A DNA stretch of 64,000 nt from Solihabitans fulvus (GCF_008386585.1 NZ_VUOB01000072.1:1-64000), one strand, 5' to 3'; shown: positions 17,110 through 27,222, numbered from the stretch's first letter. Numbers and translations: made by a program. Notes: a model not told the origin generated them from the letters alone.

Positions 17110-20100
17110 CGGTCGGCCATCCGACCGACCTCGGCGCGCAGTTCGCGCGGGATGGTGACCAGGTGGGCCGCGACGCGCACTCGGTGCTCGAAGTCGGGCA
17201 CACCGTCCGAACGCGACAACACCAGATCGCAGAGCGATTCCACGGTGCAGTCGCGGAGCAGTTCACGCGGGCTGACGGCGACCGTCGTCAGCCGGGTCAG
17301 TTCCGCAGCGGCACGGGCGGCGGTCAGCGAAGTGCCCCCCGCCATCAGGAAGCTCTGTCCTGGCACCGGTTCCCGGCCGAGCTGCTCGGCGACCACGGCG
17401 GCGACCACGGTCCGGACCAGCGCCGCCGGTTCGACCTCGGGGGATGCTCCGCTCGTCAACGGTTGTGCTCCGTTCTGCGCAGGGGTGTCTGCCAACGCCA
17501 GCAGCGCGGCGGTGTCGAGCTTCCCGTTCCTGGTGAGCGGCAGCTCGGGCAGTGGGATCACCCTTGAGGGCACCAGGTACGCGGGCAGCGTGCCTGCCAG
17601 CGCGGCCCGGACCTGCTCGCCGTCCGTACCGTCCACAGTGGAATTTCCCGACGTGGTGAAAGCGATGATCTCCCTGGTGCCGGTCGGGGCGATCGGGGTG
17701 AGAACAGCGGCATGGCCACCGGTCGCCGCCCGGATCGCGGCCTCGATCTCGGCCGGGTCGACCCGGTAGCCGGACACCTTGACCTGCCGGTCCAACCGGC
17801 CCAACAGGTGGATCGTGCCGTCGTCGTCCACCGTGGCCAGGTCGCCGGTGTGGTAGATCCGCTCCCCAGGAGCCCCCCACGGGTGCGGCCGGAATCGGTC
17901 CGCGGTGCTCGCCGGGTCGGACCGGTAGCCCAAAGCCAGCCCGTCGCCCGCCACGCACAGCTCCCCCGGCCAGTGCGGCGGAACCGGGTGACCATACCGA
18001 TCCAGTAGCCGGACCTCGGTGTTCGCGACCACCGTGCCGACCGGAACGGGACCGGTTGGCGGAGTCGTGATCGGGTACGTCGTGACGAACACCGTCGACT
18101 CGGCCGGGCCGTAGCCGTTGGTCAGCGAGCCTCCGCCTCCGGCGCTCAGGTGCCGGGACACGTGCTCGGGTGACAGTGTCTCGCCGCCGATCATCAGCCG
18201 CCGCACGCCGGCGAGCGCGTCCGGCGCGTGGTCTACCAGTGCGTTGAACAGTGCCGCCGACAGCCACAGGGTGTTGATCGCCTTGGTGCGCAGGGAGTTC
18301 GCGAGGCTGTCGAGATCCAGATCCTCGTCAGGGTGCAGCACGCAGGTGCCGCCGTTGAGCAGCGGACCCCAGGTTTCCAGGCTGAACGCGTCCCATGGCA
18401 GGGCCGCGACGTGCAGCATGCGAGTGTTGGGGCCGAAGCCGCCGAACTCCTGTCCGTCGAACGTGCGCAGGGTCGCGCGGTGCGGGGACAGGATCGCCTT
18501 GGGCGAACCGGTGGAACCGGAGCTGAAGAAGACGCAGGCCGGGGCCGACGGGTCGACCTCGACCCAGCCTGACCAGTCCGGTTCCCCGAGCAGGTCGGAC
18601 AGCTCAGCCAGGTGGTCCGCCACGGGCAGCGTGGGCACGCCGAGGTCGTCAGCGGCGGCCCGGTCGGTGAGCAACAGCCGCACCTCCGACGCATGCACGA
18701 TCTCGCGTCGCCGAGCCACCGGCGCCGCGGCGTCGAGCAGCACGTAGTGGTGACCAGCGGCCAGCACACCCAACACGGCCGCGAGCAGCTCCGGCGACCG
18801 CGCGGCGGAGATCGCCACCGCCGAACCCGCACCGGGCAGCTCCTTGCGTATCCGCGCGGCGACCAGGTCGGCGGCGAGCCCGAGCTGCCGATAGGTGACC
18901 AGCTGGCCATCCCGCTCAACAGCGATGTGGTCCGGGTGTCGCATGGCGATCTCGGCGAACCGCCCGTGAATCGAGGAATCCCGGTCGTACTCCACCCGTG
19001 AACCGGTCAGCCCACTGTCCACATCGGACCCGAGAGCGAGGTCACGGACCGACAGTCCGGGATCAGTGGCCAACCTCGTGACGGTGTCCATGATCAGGTG
19101 TTGCAGGCGGGCGGCATGGTCCGGCGTGCTCGACTGGTGCAGGTACTCGACGTCCAGGCCGATCTCCACATCGTCGTCGAACAGCAGCAGCGTGATCTCG
19201 AACTTCGCCGTGCCGTTGTGCACCAGACGTGGCAGCACTTGGATGTCAGGCAGGGTGAACTCACTGAACGGATTGTCTTGCGGGGCAAGCACCACGGGCG
19301 GCGGCGGGCGGTCATCCTGGTCGAGCCCTGGTCGAGCCAGCACGTCGGTGACCCTGGCGGTGATGGCCTCGACGAGAGAGCGCAGGGTGTCGTCCTGGCC
19401 GACCGTCAAGGTCACCTGGTCCAGATGGATCCGGTGTCCGTCAGCGATCGTGGTCGTGCCCCGCTGGGACACCGGAAACGCCACGCTGACCGGCTCTCCG
19501 TCGCCCAGTCGGTCGGCCACGACGGCGATACCCGCGTACACAACACTGAACACGGTGCCGCCGCACGCGGCCGCGGCGGACCTGATTGCCGAGGACTGCT
19601 CGGCGGTCCACCGGCCGGCCTGGTACCCGCCCCGCACGTCGGTCGGATCGGTGCGTGGGCGCTGCCCCCACAGCCTGGTCGACTCGGCGTCGTCATCAGC
19701 CGTCCGGCCACGGTCCACGGTGGGGTCCGGAACGGTCAGATCGGCAACCGGCAGACGCTCGCCCCGGTACGCGGCGGCGATCGCGCCCAGCAGCGAACGC
19801 ACCGCGAGCCCGTCAAAGAACAGATGCGGCACGGCCAACACGAACAGGCTCGTCTGCGGGCCGGTGCTCGCCAACCCCGCTCGAATGATCGGTCCGTTGT
19901 GGACGTCGATCGGCTCGGTCACCAGTCCGACGGCCCATTCGGACGACGGGTCGGCGGCTTCACACAGGTCGATCCCGATGGTCCCGCGTCGGACCGAGTC
20001 CTCGGCCGTGAGCCGGGCGAACGCGCCCGACTGGGTCGCCGCCGCCGAACTGATCGCCGCCCGCAACCGGTCGACCGACAGCGGACCAGACAGCTCCGCC

Positions 20101-20477
20101 GCGACACCGATGTTGTAGACCCCGACCTGCGGAGTCAGCCGCATCGCGGTCAGTATTGCCCGCTGCGACGCAGACAGCTCCTCCGTTGCCGGCCCGACCA
20201 CGGTCGCCGGAGGCTGCTCCAGCAGCGGGAAGCCGGGCAACGCCGCGGCGAGAGCCTCGGCGGTGCGGAACTGATGCATGGCGTTGATCGGCACCGCCCG
20301 GCCGAGCCACCGGCGTAGTACGACCGCGACCCGCGTCGCGGCCACCGAATGCCCGCCCTCAGCGAAGAAATCCTGGTCGGGAGCCAGTTCCGACCTGCCC
20401 AGTTGCTCGGCCAGCACCCTGGCGACCTCCGCGACCATACCGACCCCGGCCGGCGTGTCCGCGGGGTTCGGGCTCAT
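17106..20477 (-). CDS. NRPS, T-C-A-T (loading carrier plus one module)
   Basis: 1123 residues. It starts with a carrier domain (EGGHS near 41), then condensation (HLFFDG near 217, first of the two usual histidines replaced by proline), adenylation (FFSSGSTG near 652) and a second carrier (AGGTSL near 1048). The manual pocket reading D-A-F-W-M-G-G-V-F-K is close to the valine code DAFWIGGTFK. The N-terminal carrier without an A domain fits loading by the separate A protein at 9310-10809. It overlaps the carbamoyltransferase and the next NRPS by 4 bases each, so all are one operon. It probably builds residues 1-2 of a tetrapeptide. Confidence 0.9.
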   Translation of the reverse strand: MSPNPADTPAGVGMVAEVARVLAEQLGRSELAPDQDFFAEGGHSVAATRVAVVLRRWLGRAVPINAMHQFRTAEALAAALPGFPLLEQPPATVVGPATEELSASQRAILTAMRLTPQVGVYNIGVAAELSGPLSVDRLRAAISSAAATQSGAFARLTAEDSVRRGTIGIDLCEAADPSSEWAVGLVTEPIDVHNGPIIRAGLASTGPQTSLFVLAVPHLFFDGLAVRSLLGAIAAAYRGERLPVADLTVPDPTVDRGRTADDDAESTRLWGQRPRTDPTDVRGGYQAGRWTAEQSSAIRSAAAACGGTVFSVVYAGIAVVADRLGDGEPVSVAFPVSQRGTTTIADGHRIHLDQVTLTVGQDDTLRSLVEAITARVTDVLARPGLDQDDRPPPPVVLAPQDNPFSEFTLPDIQVLPRLVHNGTAKFEITLLLFDDDVEIGLDVEYLHQSSTPDHAARLQHLIMDTVTRLATDPGLSVRDLALGSDVDSGLTGSRVEYDRDSSIHGRFAEIAMRHPDHIAVERDGQLVTYRQLGLAADLVAARIRKELPGAGSAVAISAARSPELLAAVLGVLAAGHHYVLLDAAAPVARRREIVHASEVRLLLTDRAAADDLGVPTLPVADHLAELSDLLGEPDWSGWVEVDPSAPACVFFSSGSTGSPKAILSPHRATLRTFDGQEFGGFGPNTRMLHVAALPWDAFSLETWGPLLNGGTCVLHPDEDLDLDSLANSLRTKAINTLWLSAALFNALVDHAPDALAGVRRLMIGGETLSPEHVSRHLSAGGGGSLTNGYGPAESTVFVTTYPITTPPTGPVPVGTVVANTEVRLLDRYGHPVPPHWPGELCVAGDGLALGYRSDPASTADRFRPHPWGAPGERIYHTGDLATVDDDGTIHLLGRLDRQVKVSGYRVDPAEIEAAIRAATGGHAAVLTPIAPTGTREIIAFTTSGNSTVDGTDGEQVRAALAGTLPAYLVPSRVIPLPELPLTRNGKLDTAALLALADTPAQNGAQPLTSGASPEVEPAALVRTVVAAVVAEQLGREPVPGQSFLMAGGTSLTAARAAAELTRLTTVAVSPRELLRDCTVESLCDLVLSRSDGVPDFEHRVRVAAHLVTIPRELRAEVGRMADR

Positions 20478-22312
20478 CGGGCAGCCTCCACACCCACCGG
20501 GCGCAAGTAGGTGCGGCCAAGGACCAGGCCGTCCAACCGCGCGTCGCGGACCGTCGCCACCGCCTCCTGCGGCGTGCGCACGATCGGCTGCCCCTGCACG
20601 TTGAACGAGGTGTTGAGCACCACCGGCACGCCGATTCGCTCTTCCAACGCGTCCAGCAGCTCCCAGAACCGGACGTTGTGCTCCCGTCGCACGGTCTGCA
20701 CCCGCGTGGTGCCGTCGACGTGCGTCACCGCTCCGAGCCCGGCGACGTGCTCGGGCCTGGTGCGGGTGAGCACCACCATGTGCGCGTACTGGTCTTCCGC
20801 ACCAGGCTTGATCTCGAAGAACTTGGCCGCGGACTCGGCTTTCGCGGCCGGCGCGAACGGCCTGAAGTCCTCTCGCTTCTTGATCCGCAGGTTGACCAGG
20901 TCCCGGGTTTCGGACGAGCGGGGGTCGGCCAGGATGCTGCGGTTGCCCAACGCGCGCGGCCCGAACTCCATCCCACCCTGGAACCAGGCCAGGATCTTCC
21001 CGTCGGCCAACTCCCCGGCCACTCGCGCGGCCAGCGCCCGGTCGTCGGTGAACTCCTCCACCACGAAGCCCTCGGTCGACGCGGCGACCTCACGCAGGGT
21101 CTCGTCCCGGTACGCGTTACCCCAGTACGGCATCGTCATCCGCACACGCGGGTTCCCGTCGCGACTCGACACCGCCAGCGCGGCACCCAGCGCGGCGCCG
21201 TCGTCGCCCGCGGCGGGCTGAACAAAGACGTCGTCGTACAGCCCTGAGTCAACGATCCGGCCGTTCGCGGTGCAGTTCAGTGCCACCCCGCCTGCCAGGC
21301 ACAGCCGCGCCTCGCCGGTGGTCGACCGCGCCCATTCGGCCGTGCGCAACACCAGGTCCTCCAAACGGCGTTGCAGTCCGGCGGCGATGTCCTTGTGCCG
21401 CTGGGTCAACTCCTCGCCCGGTTGCCTGGCCGGGCCGAACAGGTCCACCAGCCTGGCCAGCGCGCCCTCGTGCAGGTCCTGGCTGCGCCGGTCGACTTCG
21501 CCGGTCAACAGCGGGATCACGTACCCGCCCTCCGGCGCAAGCCGCACCAGGTCGGTGAACACGTCCCCGAACCGGTCGGGGTCGCCGAACGACGCCAGGC
21601 CCATCACCTTGTACTCGTCCATCGCGGGCAGGAACCCCAGATGGTGCGTGACCAAGCTGTACAGCACACCGAGCGAATGGCTCGCGGGCACCGTCAGGAT
21701 CGGCCGCAGGCCGTCGGTGTCGGCCCGTAGCACGGTCATGCTTTCGGTCTCGCCCATGCCGTCGCTCACGATCACCACGGCACTGTCGAAACCACTCAGG
21801 TCCAACGCGCTGTGCGCGTGCGCCACATGATGGGGCACGGCCACGAAGTCACGCCGGGGCATCGGCCCCACCAACGTGCGCCACAACTCCCGTTGCCGCT
21901 CCGGCCGATACAGCGACGCGAACTGCCCAGCGGCGTCCTCATCCAGCTCCGCAATGTCTGGATCCAGCGTGTAGTGGAACGAATGCGCCACCACGTCGAG
22001 ATCCGCGGCGGTTATCCCGGCTGTGCGCAGGCAGTACTCGATCGCCTGGACCGGGAAGTCGCCAGTGCCCTTCTCGCCGGTGAACCGCTCCTCCGCCGCG
22101 GCCGCCACGATCCGCCCATCACGCACCAGCGCGGCCGCGGAGTCCAAGCCCTGCATCAGATGCAGAAGCCGGCGATCCGCGTCGGGATACCGGTCACGCA
22201 GATGCCTCAGACTGCCATGGATACCGCTGTAACCCAGTATGTAGGACACCGCCGCCTGCCTCGCATCCATAACCCGGCTCGCGAACACCCGCGCTCGCGC
22301 GCGGGTCTTCAA
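20474..22312 (-). CDS. O-carbamoyltransferase, NodU/CmcH family
   Basis: About 598-612 residues. The YrdC-independent carbamoyltransferase layout is clear: N-terminal ILGYSGIHG, then LDSAAALV and AAAAEERFTGEKG, histidines in VPHHVAHAHSAL, SDGMGE, AGGVALNC, FGPRALGNRSILADPR and a C-terminal VVLNTSFNVQGQPIVRTP. These enzymes use carbamoyl phosphate and ATP to carbamoylate a hydroxyl or amine on a small molecule. A TTG at 22312 follows GGGAG by 6 bases; the family start would fit better at ATG 22270. First gene of the NRPS operon, so it likely decorates the peptide, for example a hydroxylated residue. Confidence 0.9.
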   Translation of the reverse strand: MKTRARARVFASRVMDARQAAVSYILGYSGIHGSLRHLRDRYPDADRRLLHLMQGLDSAAALVRDGRIVAAAAEERFTGEKGTGDFPVQAIEYCLRTAGITAADLDVVAHSFHYTLDPDIAELDEDAAGQFASLYRPERQRELWRTLVGPMPRRDFVAVPHHVAHAHSALDLSGFDSAVVIVSDGMGETESMTVLRADTDGLRPILTVPASHSLGVLYSLVTHHLGFLPAMDEYKVMGLASFGDPDRFGDVFTDLVRLAPEGGYVIPLLTGEVDRRSQDLHEGALARLVDLFGPARQPGEELTQRHKDIAAGLQRRLEDLVLRTAEWARSTTGEARLCLAGGVALNCTANGRIVDSGLYDDVFVQPAAGDDGAALGAALAVSSRDGNPRVRMTMPYWGNAYRDETLREVAASTEGFVVEEFTDDRALAARVAGELADGKILAWFQGGMEFGPRALGNRSILADPRSSETRDLVNLRIKKREDFRPFAPAAKAESAAKFFEIKPGAEDQYAHMVVLTRTRPEHVAGLGAVTHVDGTTRVQTVRREHNVRFWELLDALEERIGVPVVLNTSFNVQGQPIVRTPQEAVATVRDARLDGLVLGRTYLRPVGVEAAR

Positions 22313-22975
22313 GGATCACTCCCGGGCTGATGCGGTCTCAGGTGTTGCGCGACCACGAACGGTTCCGGGACTAGAGGTTCGCCTACAAGGTTTCGGTGGC
22401 ACTGTTTCGCGCCCAGCACAAATTGCCTCCCATATCAGGGAAGGCATTCGTCAATCCGGGCCGAAAAGGTTGGGGGACTTCGGCTTTTCATAGTCGAAAC
22501 TAGTAAAACCCTTGCTATGGCAAGGTTATGCAGGTGCTGTTGGAGCTGTCAACCCCGCACCTACGGGGAGGTCGATGTGGACCAGTATGTCAGCCCGACA
22601 TGTCCATCCTTGGCAGTGAACCGCAACTGCCGCAACGCATTCGGGCCACTGTGGGGTGATCCGGATGGGCGATCCGCAGCGGCGCAGCAGCGTATAGGAG
22701 TGGGGATGCCCTCATGCCGGGCGGTGATCAGCTTCCGCACCTGGCGGTAGGTCTTCGCCCGAGCGGACGCGATCTTCCTGAGCCCAACAGGGTTGTTTCG
22801 TCCAACGTTCACCACGCGGTTGGGCCTACGATGACGCCCGCAGCCACGGTCATGATCAACTGGAGGTCACCGGGTTGACTGAGCGATGCGGCAGGCGAGT
22901 CCGATGGTAAGTCACAATCTGGGGGCGAATAATTTTGCGGAATACAATCGCATGCGGCAACCGTGGAGATGAATC
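22313..22975. other. Divergent intergenic region with a small inverted repeat
   Basis: 663 bases between the NRPS operon (leftwards) and the MATE gene (rightwards), so it must hold both promoters. I see no gene: the short open frames have no recognisable product. At 22510-22525 CCTTGC and GCAAGG flank a 4-base TATG, a possible operator. The stretch is visibly richer in A+T than the NRPS genes. Confidence 0.5.
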
Positions 22976-24388
22976 GTGACCACGACCCGCTCCGAGTTGG
23001 GACGTGACACGCACACGTTGCGCGCAACGCGAGGTCAACGAGAATCACCATGGCGGGAAGCGCGAATCATTTGGGCACCATCGCTGACTGTCTCGATCAC
23101 CTTCCTGGCGCAGCTCTGTATATCCCTGGTTGAGACTTCGGTCGTATCTCGGCTCGGCCCACAACAGCTCGCTGGAGTTGGCATCGCCTCTGGGATATAC
23201 GTCCTGTTCTTCTTGTTGGCGATCGGTACCGTCACCTCGTTGACTCCACTGGTGTCGGAGGCATATGGGCGCGCGGATCGGGCCGGGATGAGGAAGATCG
23301 CGCATCAGGGACTGATCGTCGCCGCCGTCGCGGGTACAATATTAGCCCTTGTCCTTCAGCTCTTCGCACCTTTAATTCTGCGCCTCATCGCGAGTCACGA
23401 GACGATGGAGTTCTCGTTGGCGTACCTGCGAGGCGCGGCTCTGGGCCTTCCGTTCTGGGCAATGTATGTGGCCGTACGGTGTATATCGACTGCGGTTGGC
23501 AAGTCAGGCGTGGGAACTATTGTGCTGTGGTTATCGGTACCCGCGCACGCCGCGCTCTGCTTGGTACTGTCACATGGCACAGATTGGATTCCCGCGCGTG
23601 GGACTTTCGGTGCCGGCATCGCGTTAGCGGCTACTCCGATGATATCTTTGATGGCAGTGTGGACGCTGCTGAGACTGTCTAAGATTGGCGTCCTTGCCGA
23701 GCTGCTACGTCTCCCCATCTCGTTCGATCGACGACAGTTCGTGCGGGTACTCAGCCTTGGCACTCCGTTTGCGTTCCGTATCGCCATCCGAGAGGGCGTT
23801 CTCCCGATCGCGATGCTCATAGCGGCACCGCATGGAATTCTCGTCGTCACAGTGCAGGTGGTGATGGCGAAATTGAGCGATTGGGGCTCATCCCTGGGTT
23901 TGGGAGTGGCGACCGCCGTCAGTTCGAGGATTGGATACTTAGACGGCTCCGGCGCGCGTAACAAGACCAGGATCGCGATCGCCGGCGGTGCGCTGTGCGG
24001 AATCCTGTACGGCCTACTGTTGTGCGCCGGCTTGATGTTCTTCGGAGGCGAGCTGGTCACCCTGTTAGTCGGCACCGAGTTGTCAAGGAACCTTGGGTCG
24101 ACCTGGCAGTTAGTATGGCCCGTAGCCGCCTGGCTGTTCATCATTTGCATTCAATCCTCATTTGTGGGCGCGCAGAGCGGCCTACGTGATGGAACCGGCG
24201 GCCTAGTGTGCGTACTCCTCGGCGAATGGATGATAGGCCTTCCGTCGGCCTATCTTCTGGCCAATGCTCTGGATTCAACCGTCGTCGGGATCTGGCTGGG
24301 CCTCCTGATCGGCGAGACAGCAACGCTGGCCATCTACTGGATTCGCATTGAGGTCATACTTAATCGGTCAGAACGGAACGCTTCGTGA
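22976..24388 (+). CDS. MATE-family efflux transporter
   Basis: 470 residues with about twelve hydrophobic segments arranged as two halves. Landmarks are SLVETSVVSRLGPQQLAGVGIASGI in the first half (the typical 'D/E...LG...LAAVG' MATE signature) and a matching second half after a loop near 255-270. MATE proteins export drugs or metabolites in exchange for H+ or Na+. Start GTG with GGAG 7 bases before. Position next to the NRPS operon suggests export of its peptide. Codon use is less G+C-biased than in the neighbours (ATA, TTA and AGG codons occur), a hint of separate acquisition. Confidence 0.8.
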   Translation: MTTTRSELGRDTHTLRATRGQRESPWREARIIWAPSLTVSITFLAQLCISLVETSVVSRLGPQQLAGVGIASGIYVLFFLLAIGTVTSLTPLVSEAYGRADRAGMRKIAHQGLIVAAVAGTILALVLQLFAPLILRLIASHETMEFSLAYLRGAALGLPFWAMYVAVRCISTAVGKSGVGTIVLWLSVPAHAALCLVLSHGTDWIPARGTFGAGIALAATPMISLMAVWTLLRLSKIGVLAELLRLPISFDRRQFVRVLSLGTPFAFRIAIREGVLPIAMLIAAPHGILVVTVQVVMAKLSDWGSSLGLGVATAVSSRIGYLDGSGARNKTRIAIAGGALCGILYGLLLCAGLMFFGGELVTLLVGTELSRNLGSTWQLVWPVAAWLFIICIQSSFVGAQSGLRDGTGGLVCVLLGEWMIGLPSAYLLANALDSTVVGIWLGLLIGETATLAIYWIRIEVILNRSERNAS

Positions 24389-24578
24389 CCTACGAAGACC
24401 TTGTTTCCGCAGAGCTGGCGTCAGGTGTCGTCGCGCTTGGTTCGCGGGAAGGTACGGGTCGGGTCGGTGCCTTCGATTTCGCTCTGCTGGTCATCCGCGA
24501 GGTGGCGAGCGCCACTCGCCGCTGCCCATCCCGCGAGACGGGGAGAACGAGCGGATTAGCGCGGCGAACACAGCCCGG

Positions 24579-25091
24579 TCATGTCCCCGTCGTGCCATCG
24601 GCGTCGAGTGGCAGCGGTCGTGGTGCCACCGGGGTGGAGACCACGATGGAGGTGACGGTCTGTCCGTAGAGCAGGAAGCGATCCAGGAGGTCCTCCAGCT
24701 GCTGCACGGTGGGAGCATGCATCTTGATCAGGAAGCAGTCCTCACCGGTGACGCGGTGACACTCGCTGACCTGCGGCAGCGACCGAGCGAGCTCGGCGAT
24801 CTTGGGAAGCTGGCCGACGGCGGGGCGGATGCGGGCGAACGCGGTGATGGGCAGCCCAAGCGCGGCGGGATCGACCTCCAGCCGATAGCCGGTGATGACA
24901 CCGGCCCGTTCCAGGCGCTGGATCCGCTCGGTCACAGCGGGGGCGCTCATGCCGATGCGGCGGCCCAGGGCGGACATCGTGATCCGTGGATCGGCGTCCA
25001 GCTCGGCGAGCAACCGGCGGTTCACCTCGTCCAGCAGCGGATTCACATTGCTGAAGGACGAAGCGCCGTTTGAGCGTGATTGTCCAGGCAA
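24579..25091 (-). CDS. Lrp/AsnC-family transcriptional regulator
   Basis: 170 residues. An N-terminal helix-turn-helix (residues ~20-70: LDEVNRRLLAELDADPRITMSALGRRIGMSAPAV in outline, then RIQRLERAGVITGY) is followed by the RAM effector domain (ECHRVTGEDCFLIKMHA, LEDLLDRFLLYGQTVTSIVVSTP). Lrp proteins sense amino acids. It is divergent from an EamA exporter with starts 60 bases apart, the usual arrangement for an Lrp-type activator of an amino-acid exporter. The C-terminal start region could be a little shorter. Confidence 0.88.
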   Translation of the reverse strand: MPGQSRSNGASSFSNVNPLLDEVNRRLLAELDADPRITMSALGRRIGMSAPAVTERIQRLERAGVITGYRLEVDPAALGLPITAFARIRPAVGQLPKIAELARSLPQVSECHRVTGEDCFLIKMHAPTVQQLEDLLDRFLLYGQTVTSIVVSTPVAPRPLPLDADGTTGT

Positions 25092-25153
25092 GTCGATCCC
25101 CTGCCCTTCATATTGCCCTGTATCTACCGGCTTCAGCCCAGCAACATTGTGTC

Positions 25154-26152
25154 ATGGGCGCACGTGGGGTTCGGTCTACAGCGGCAACTGGCCGGCCCGG
25201 CGGCGTCGACGGCAGGGTGGCAGGCTTGCCGCCTGCCTCGTTCTTCATGGTCAGCGCGGTGTTCCACTACCTGGGGCCGTCCTTGGCGGTGCTGTTGTTC
25301 GTCCACGTCGGCGTGCTCGGGGTGGCGTGGCTGCGGATCGCCAGCGCCGCGGTGGTCTTCGCGATCTGGCGCCGGCCGTGGCGACTGCTGGCCAGGATGG
25401 CCATCTCGCAGCGGTGGGTACTGCTTGGCCTCGGGGCGGTGCTGGCGGCGATGAACTCGCTGTTCAACCTGGCCGTGGACCGGCTGCCGCTGTCCACCGT
25501 CGGCGCGATCGAATTCCTCGGCACCGTCGTGCTGGCTGCGGTCGGCGCCCGTACCCGGCGCAACCTGCTGGCGCTGGCGCTGGCGATCGGTGGGGTCGCG
25601 GCGCTGACCGACGTCCGCCTGGCCGGTCAGGCGCTGGGATTCGTGTTCGCCTTCGCCAACTGTGCCGGGTTCATGCTCTACGTCGTGCTCGGCCACCGGA
25701 TCGCCAACACCGCAGCCGACGGGTCCACCAGCCGAGCCGGCAACCCGATGAGCGGCATCGACCAGCTCGGTGTCGCCATGATCGTTGCCGCGGTTGCCGC
25801 GATGCCATGTGGTATCTCCGGCGCGGCCACCGCTCTGGGGCACCCGGTGTTGCTGTTGTGGGGCATCGGCGTCGGGCTGTGCTCCTCGGTGATTCCCTAC
25901 GTCACCGACCAGCTCGCGATGGCCCGGCTCCCTCGGGCCACGTTCGCGCTCATGCTTGCGATCCTGCCCGCGACCGCGACCGGTATCGGCTTGGTCGTCC
26001 TCGGCCAGGTACCCACCGCGCAGGACCTGGCCGGTATCGCGCTCGTCGTCGCCGGGGTCGCCCTGCACCAGCCGGCATCCGCTGAACCAGCGGCCTCGAC
26101 CTCGACCGATCAACACGACGCGAGCCTCGCTGCGTCGGAGGAACAACGGTGA
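25154..26152 (+). CDS. EamA/RhtA-type inner-membrane exporter
   Basis: About 332 residues with ten hydrophobic segments of the DMT/EamA type: FFMVSAVFHYLGPSLAVLLF near the start and a second half beginning near LLWGIGVGLCSSVIPYVTDQLAMARLP. The latter block (SVIPY..D..AL.RL) is typical of threonine/homoserine exporters of the RhtA group. I place the start at ATG 25154, since upstream codons overlap the divergent regulator. The hydrophilic tail after ~320 is rich in Ala/Ser. Likely exports an amino acid under control of the neighbouring Lrp protein. Confidence 0.82.
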   Translation: MGARGVRSTAATGRPGGVDGRVAGLPPASFFMVSAVFHYLGPSLAVLLFVHVGVLGVAWLRIASAAVVFAIWRRPWRLLARMAISQRWVLLGLGAVLAAMNSLFNLAVDRLPLSTVGAIEFLGTVVLAAVGARTRRNLLALALAIGGVAALTDVRLAGQALGFVFAFANCAGFMLYVVLGHRIANTAADGSTSRAGNPMSGIDQLGVAMIVAAVAAMPCGISGAATALGHPVLLLWGIGVGLCSSVIPYVTDQLAMARLPRATFALMLAILPATATGIGLVVLGQVPTAQDLAGIALVVAGVALHQPASAEPAASTSTDQHDASLAASEEQR

Positions 26153-26241
26153 ACGACGGCCACGGTCGGCTGCGCGGTCGTGCGAGTGACCGGCCGTCTT
26201 CCTGCCACGAAACAAAATCCTGGAGCACGTGAGGAGACGAT

Positions 26242-27222
26242 GTGAAGTACGCACGGCTGGGTTCGTCGGGTCTACAGGTGTCCCGGATCGGGCTGGGCAT
26301 GATGAGCTACGGCGACCGGACGACACGACAGTGGCATCTCGACGAGGCCGCCGCCGAACCGATCGTGCGGCGTGCCGTGGAGGCCGGGGTCACGCTGTTC
26401 GACACCGCCGACATCTACTCCGGCGGGGCCAGCGAACAGATCACCGGACGGCTGCTCGCCAAGCTGCTGCCCCGCCGCGAGGACTACGTGCTGGCAACCA
26501 AGGTCTTCTACCCGACGGGCTCCGGTCCCAACGACAGGGGACTGTCCCGCAAGCACATCCTGGCGGCCATCGACGCCTCGCTGCGCCGGCTCGGCACCGA
26601 CTATGTGGACCTGTACCAGATCCACCGCTGGGACGACCACACGCCGATCGCCGAGACAATGGCGGCGTTGCACGACGTGGTGCAGGCCGGTAAGGCCCGT
26701 TACCTCGGGGCGTCGAGCATGTATGCCTGGCAGTTCGCCACGGCTCAGCACAGCGCCAGGACGGCGGGGCTGAGCAGGTTCGTGTCGATGCAGAACCACT
26801 ACAACCTGGTGTACCGAGAAGAGGAGCGGGAGATGATCCCGCTCTGCCGGGATCAAGGCGTCGGCGTCATTCCCTACAGCCCGCTCGCCCGTGGCCTGCT
26901 CACTGGCAGCCGCCGCCGTGGCGGCCGGCGGCAAACCGTTCGAGCCGGCGCCGACCCGGTGGCCGACGACATGTACGACGAGGCCGATCACGACGTCGTC
27001 GACGTGGTCTGTGCGGTCGCCGACGGACGCGGCCTCCCGCCAGCACAGATCGCGCTGGCCTGGCTGCTGGGCAATCCCGCAGTCAACGCACCGATCGTGG
27101 GAGCGACCACCCTGGCTCACCTTGAGGATGCGATCGCGGCCGTCGACATCGCGCTGAGCGAGGAGGAACGCAGCCGGCTCGAAGCTCCGTACCGCCCGCA
27201 CAGGGTCCTCGGCCACGGCTGA
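26242..27222 (+). CDS. Aldo-keto reductase
   Basis: 326 residues, a (beta/alpha)8 NADPH-dependent oxidoreductase. The catalytic tetrad is visible: Asp in LFDTADIYSGGASE, Tyr four residues later, Lys in LATKVFY, and His in YQIHRWD. Cofactor-binding parts are present in IPYSPLARGLLTG and the PIVGATTLAHLEDA block. It resembles the AKR group of YajO/Tas-like enzymes that act on small aldehydes and ketones. It starts 89 bases after the exporter and could share its transcript. Substrate unknown; no clear link to either NRPS cluster. Confidence 0.85.
   Translation: MKYARLGSSGLQVSRIGLGMMSYGDRTTRQWHLDEAAAEPIVRRAVEAGVTLFDTADIYSGGASEQITGRLLAKLLPRREDYVLATKVFYPTGSGPNDRGLSRKHILAAIDASLRRLGTDYVDLYQIHRWDDHTPIAETMAALHDVVQAGKARYLGASSMYAWQFATAQHSARTAGLSRFVSMQNHYNLVYREEEREMIPLCRDQGVGVIPYSPLARGLLTGSRRRGGRRQTVRAGADPVADDMYDEADHDVVDVVCAVADGRGLPPAQIALAWLLGNPAVNAPIVGATTLAHLEDAIAAVDIALSEEERSRLEAPYRPHRVLGHG

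Noticed and set aside
22510..22525. Intrinsic terminator in the NRPS/MATE gap
   Set aside because: Only a 6-bp stem with a 4-base loop and in a divergent promoter region, so an operator is more likely than a terminator.
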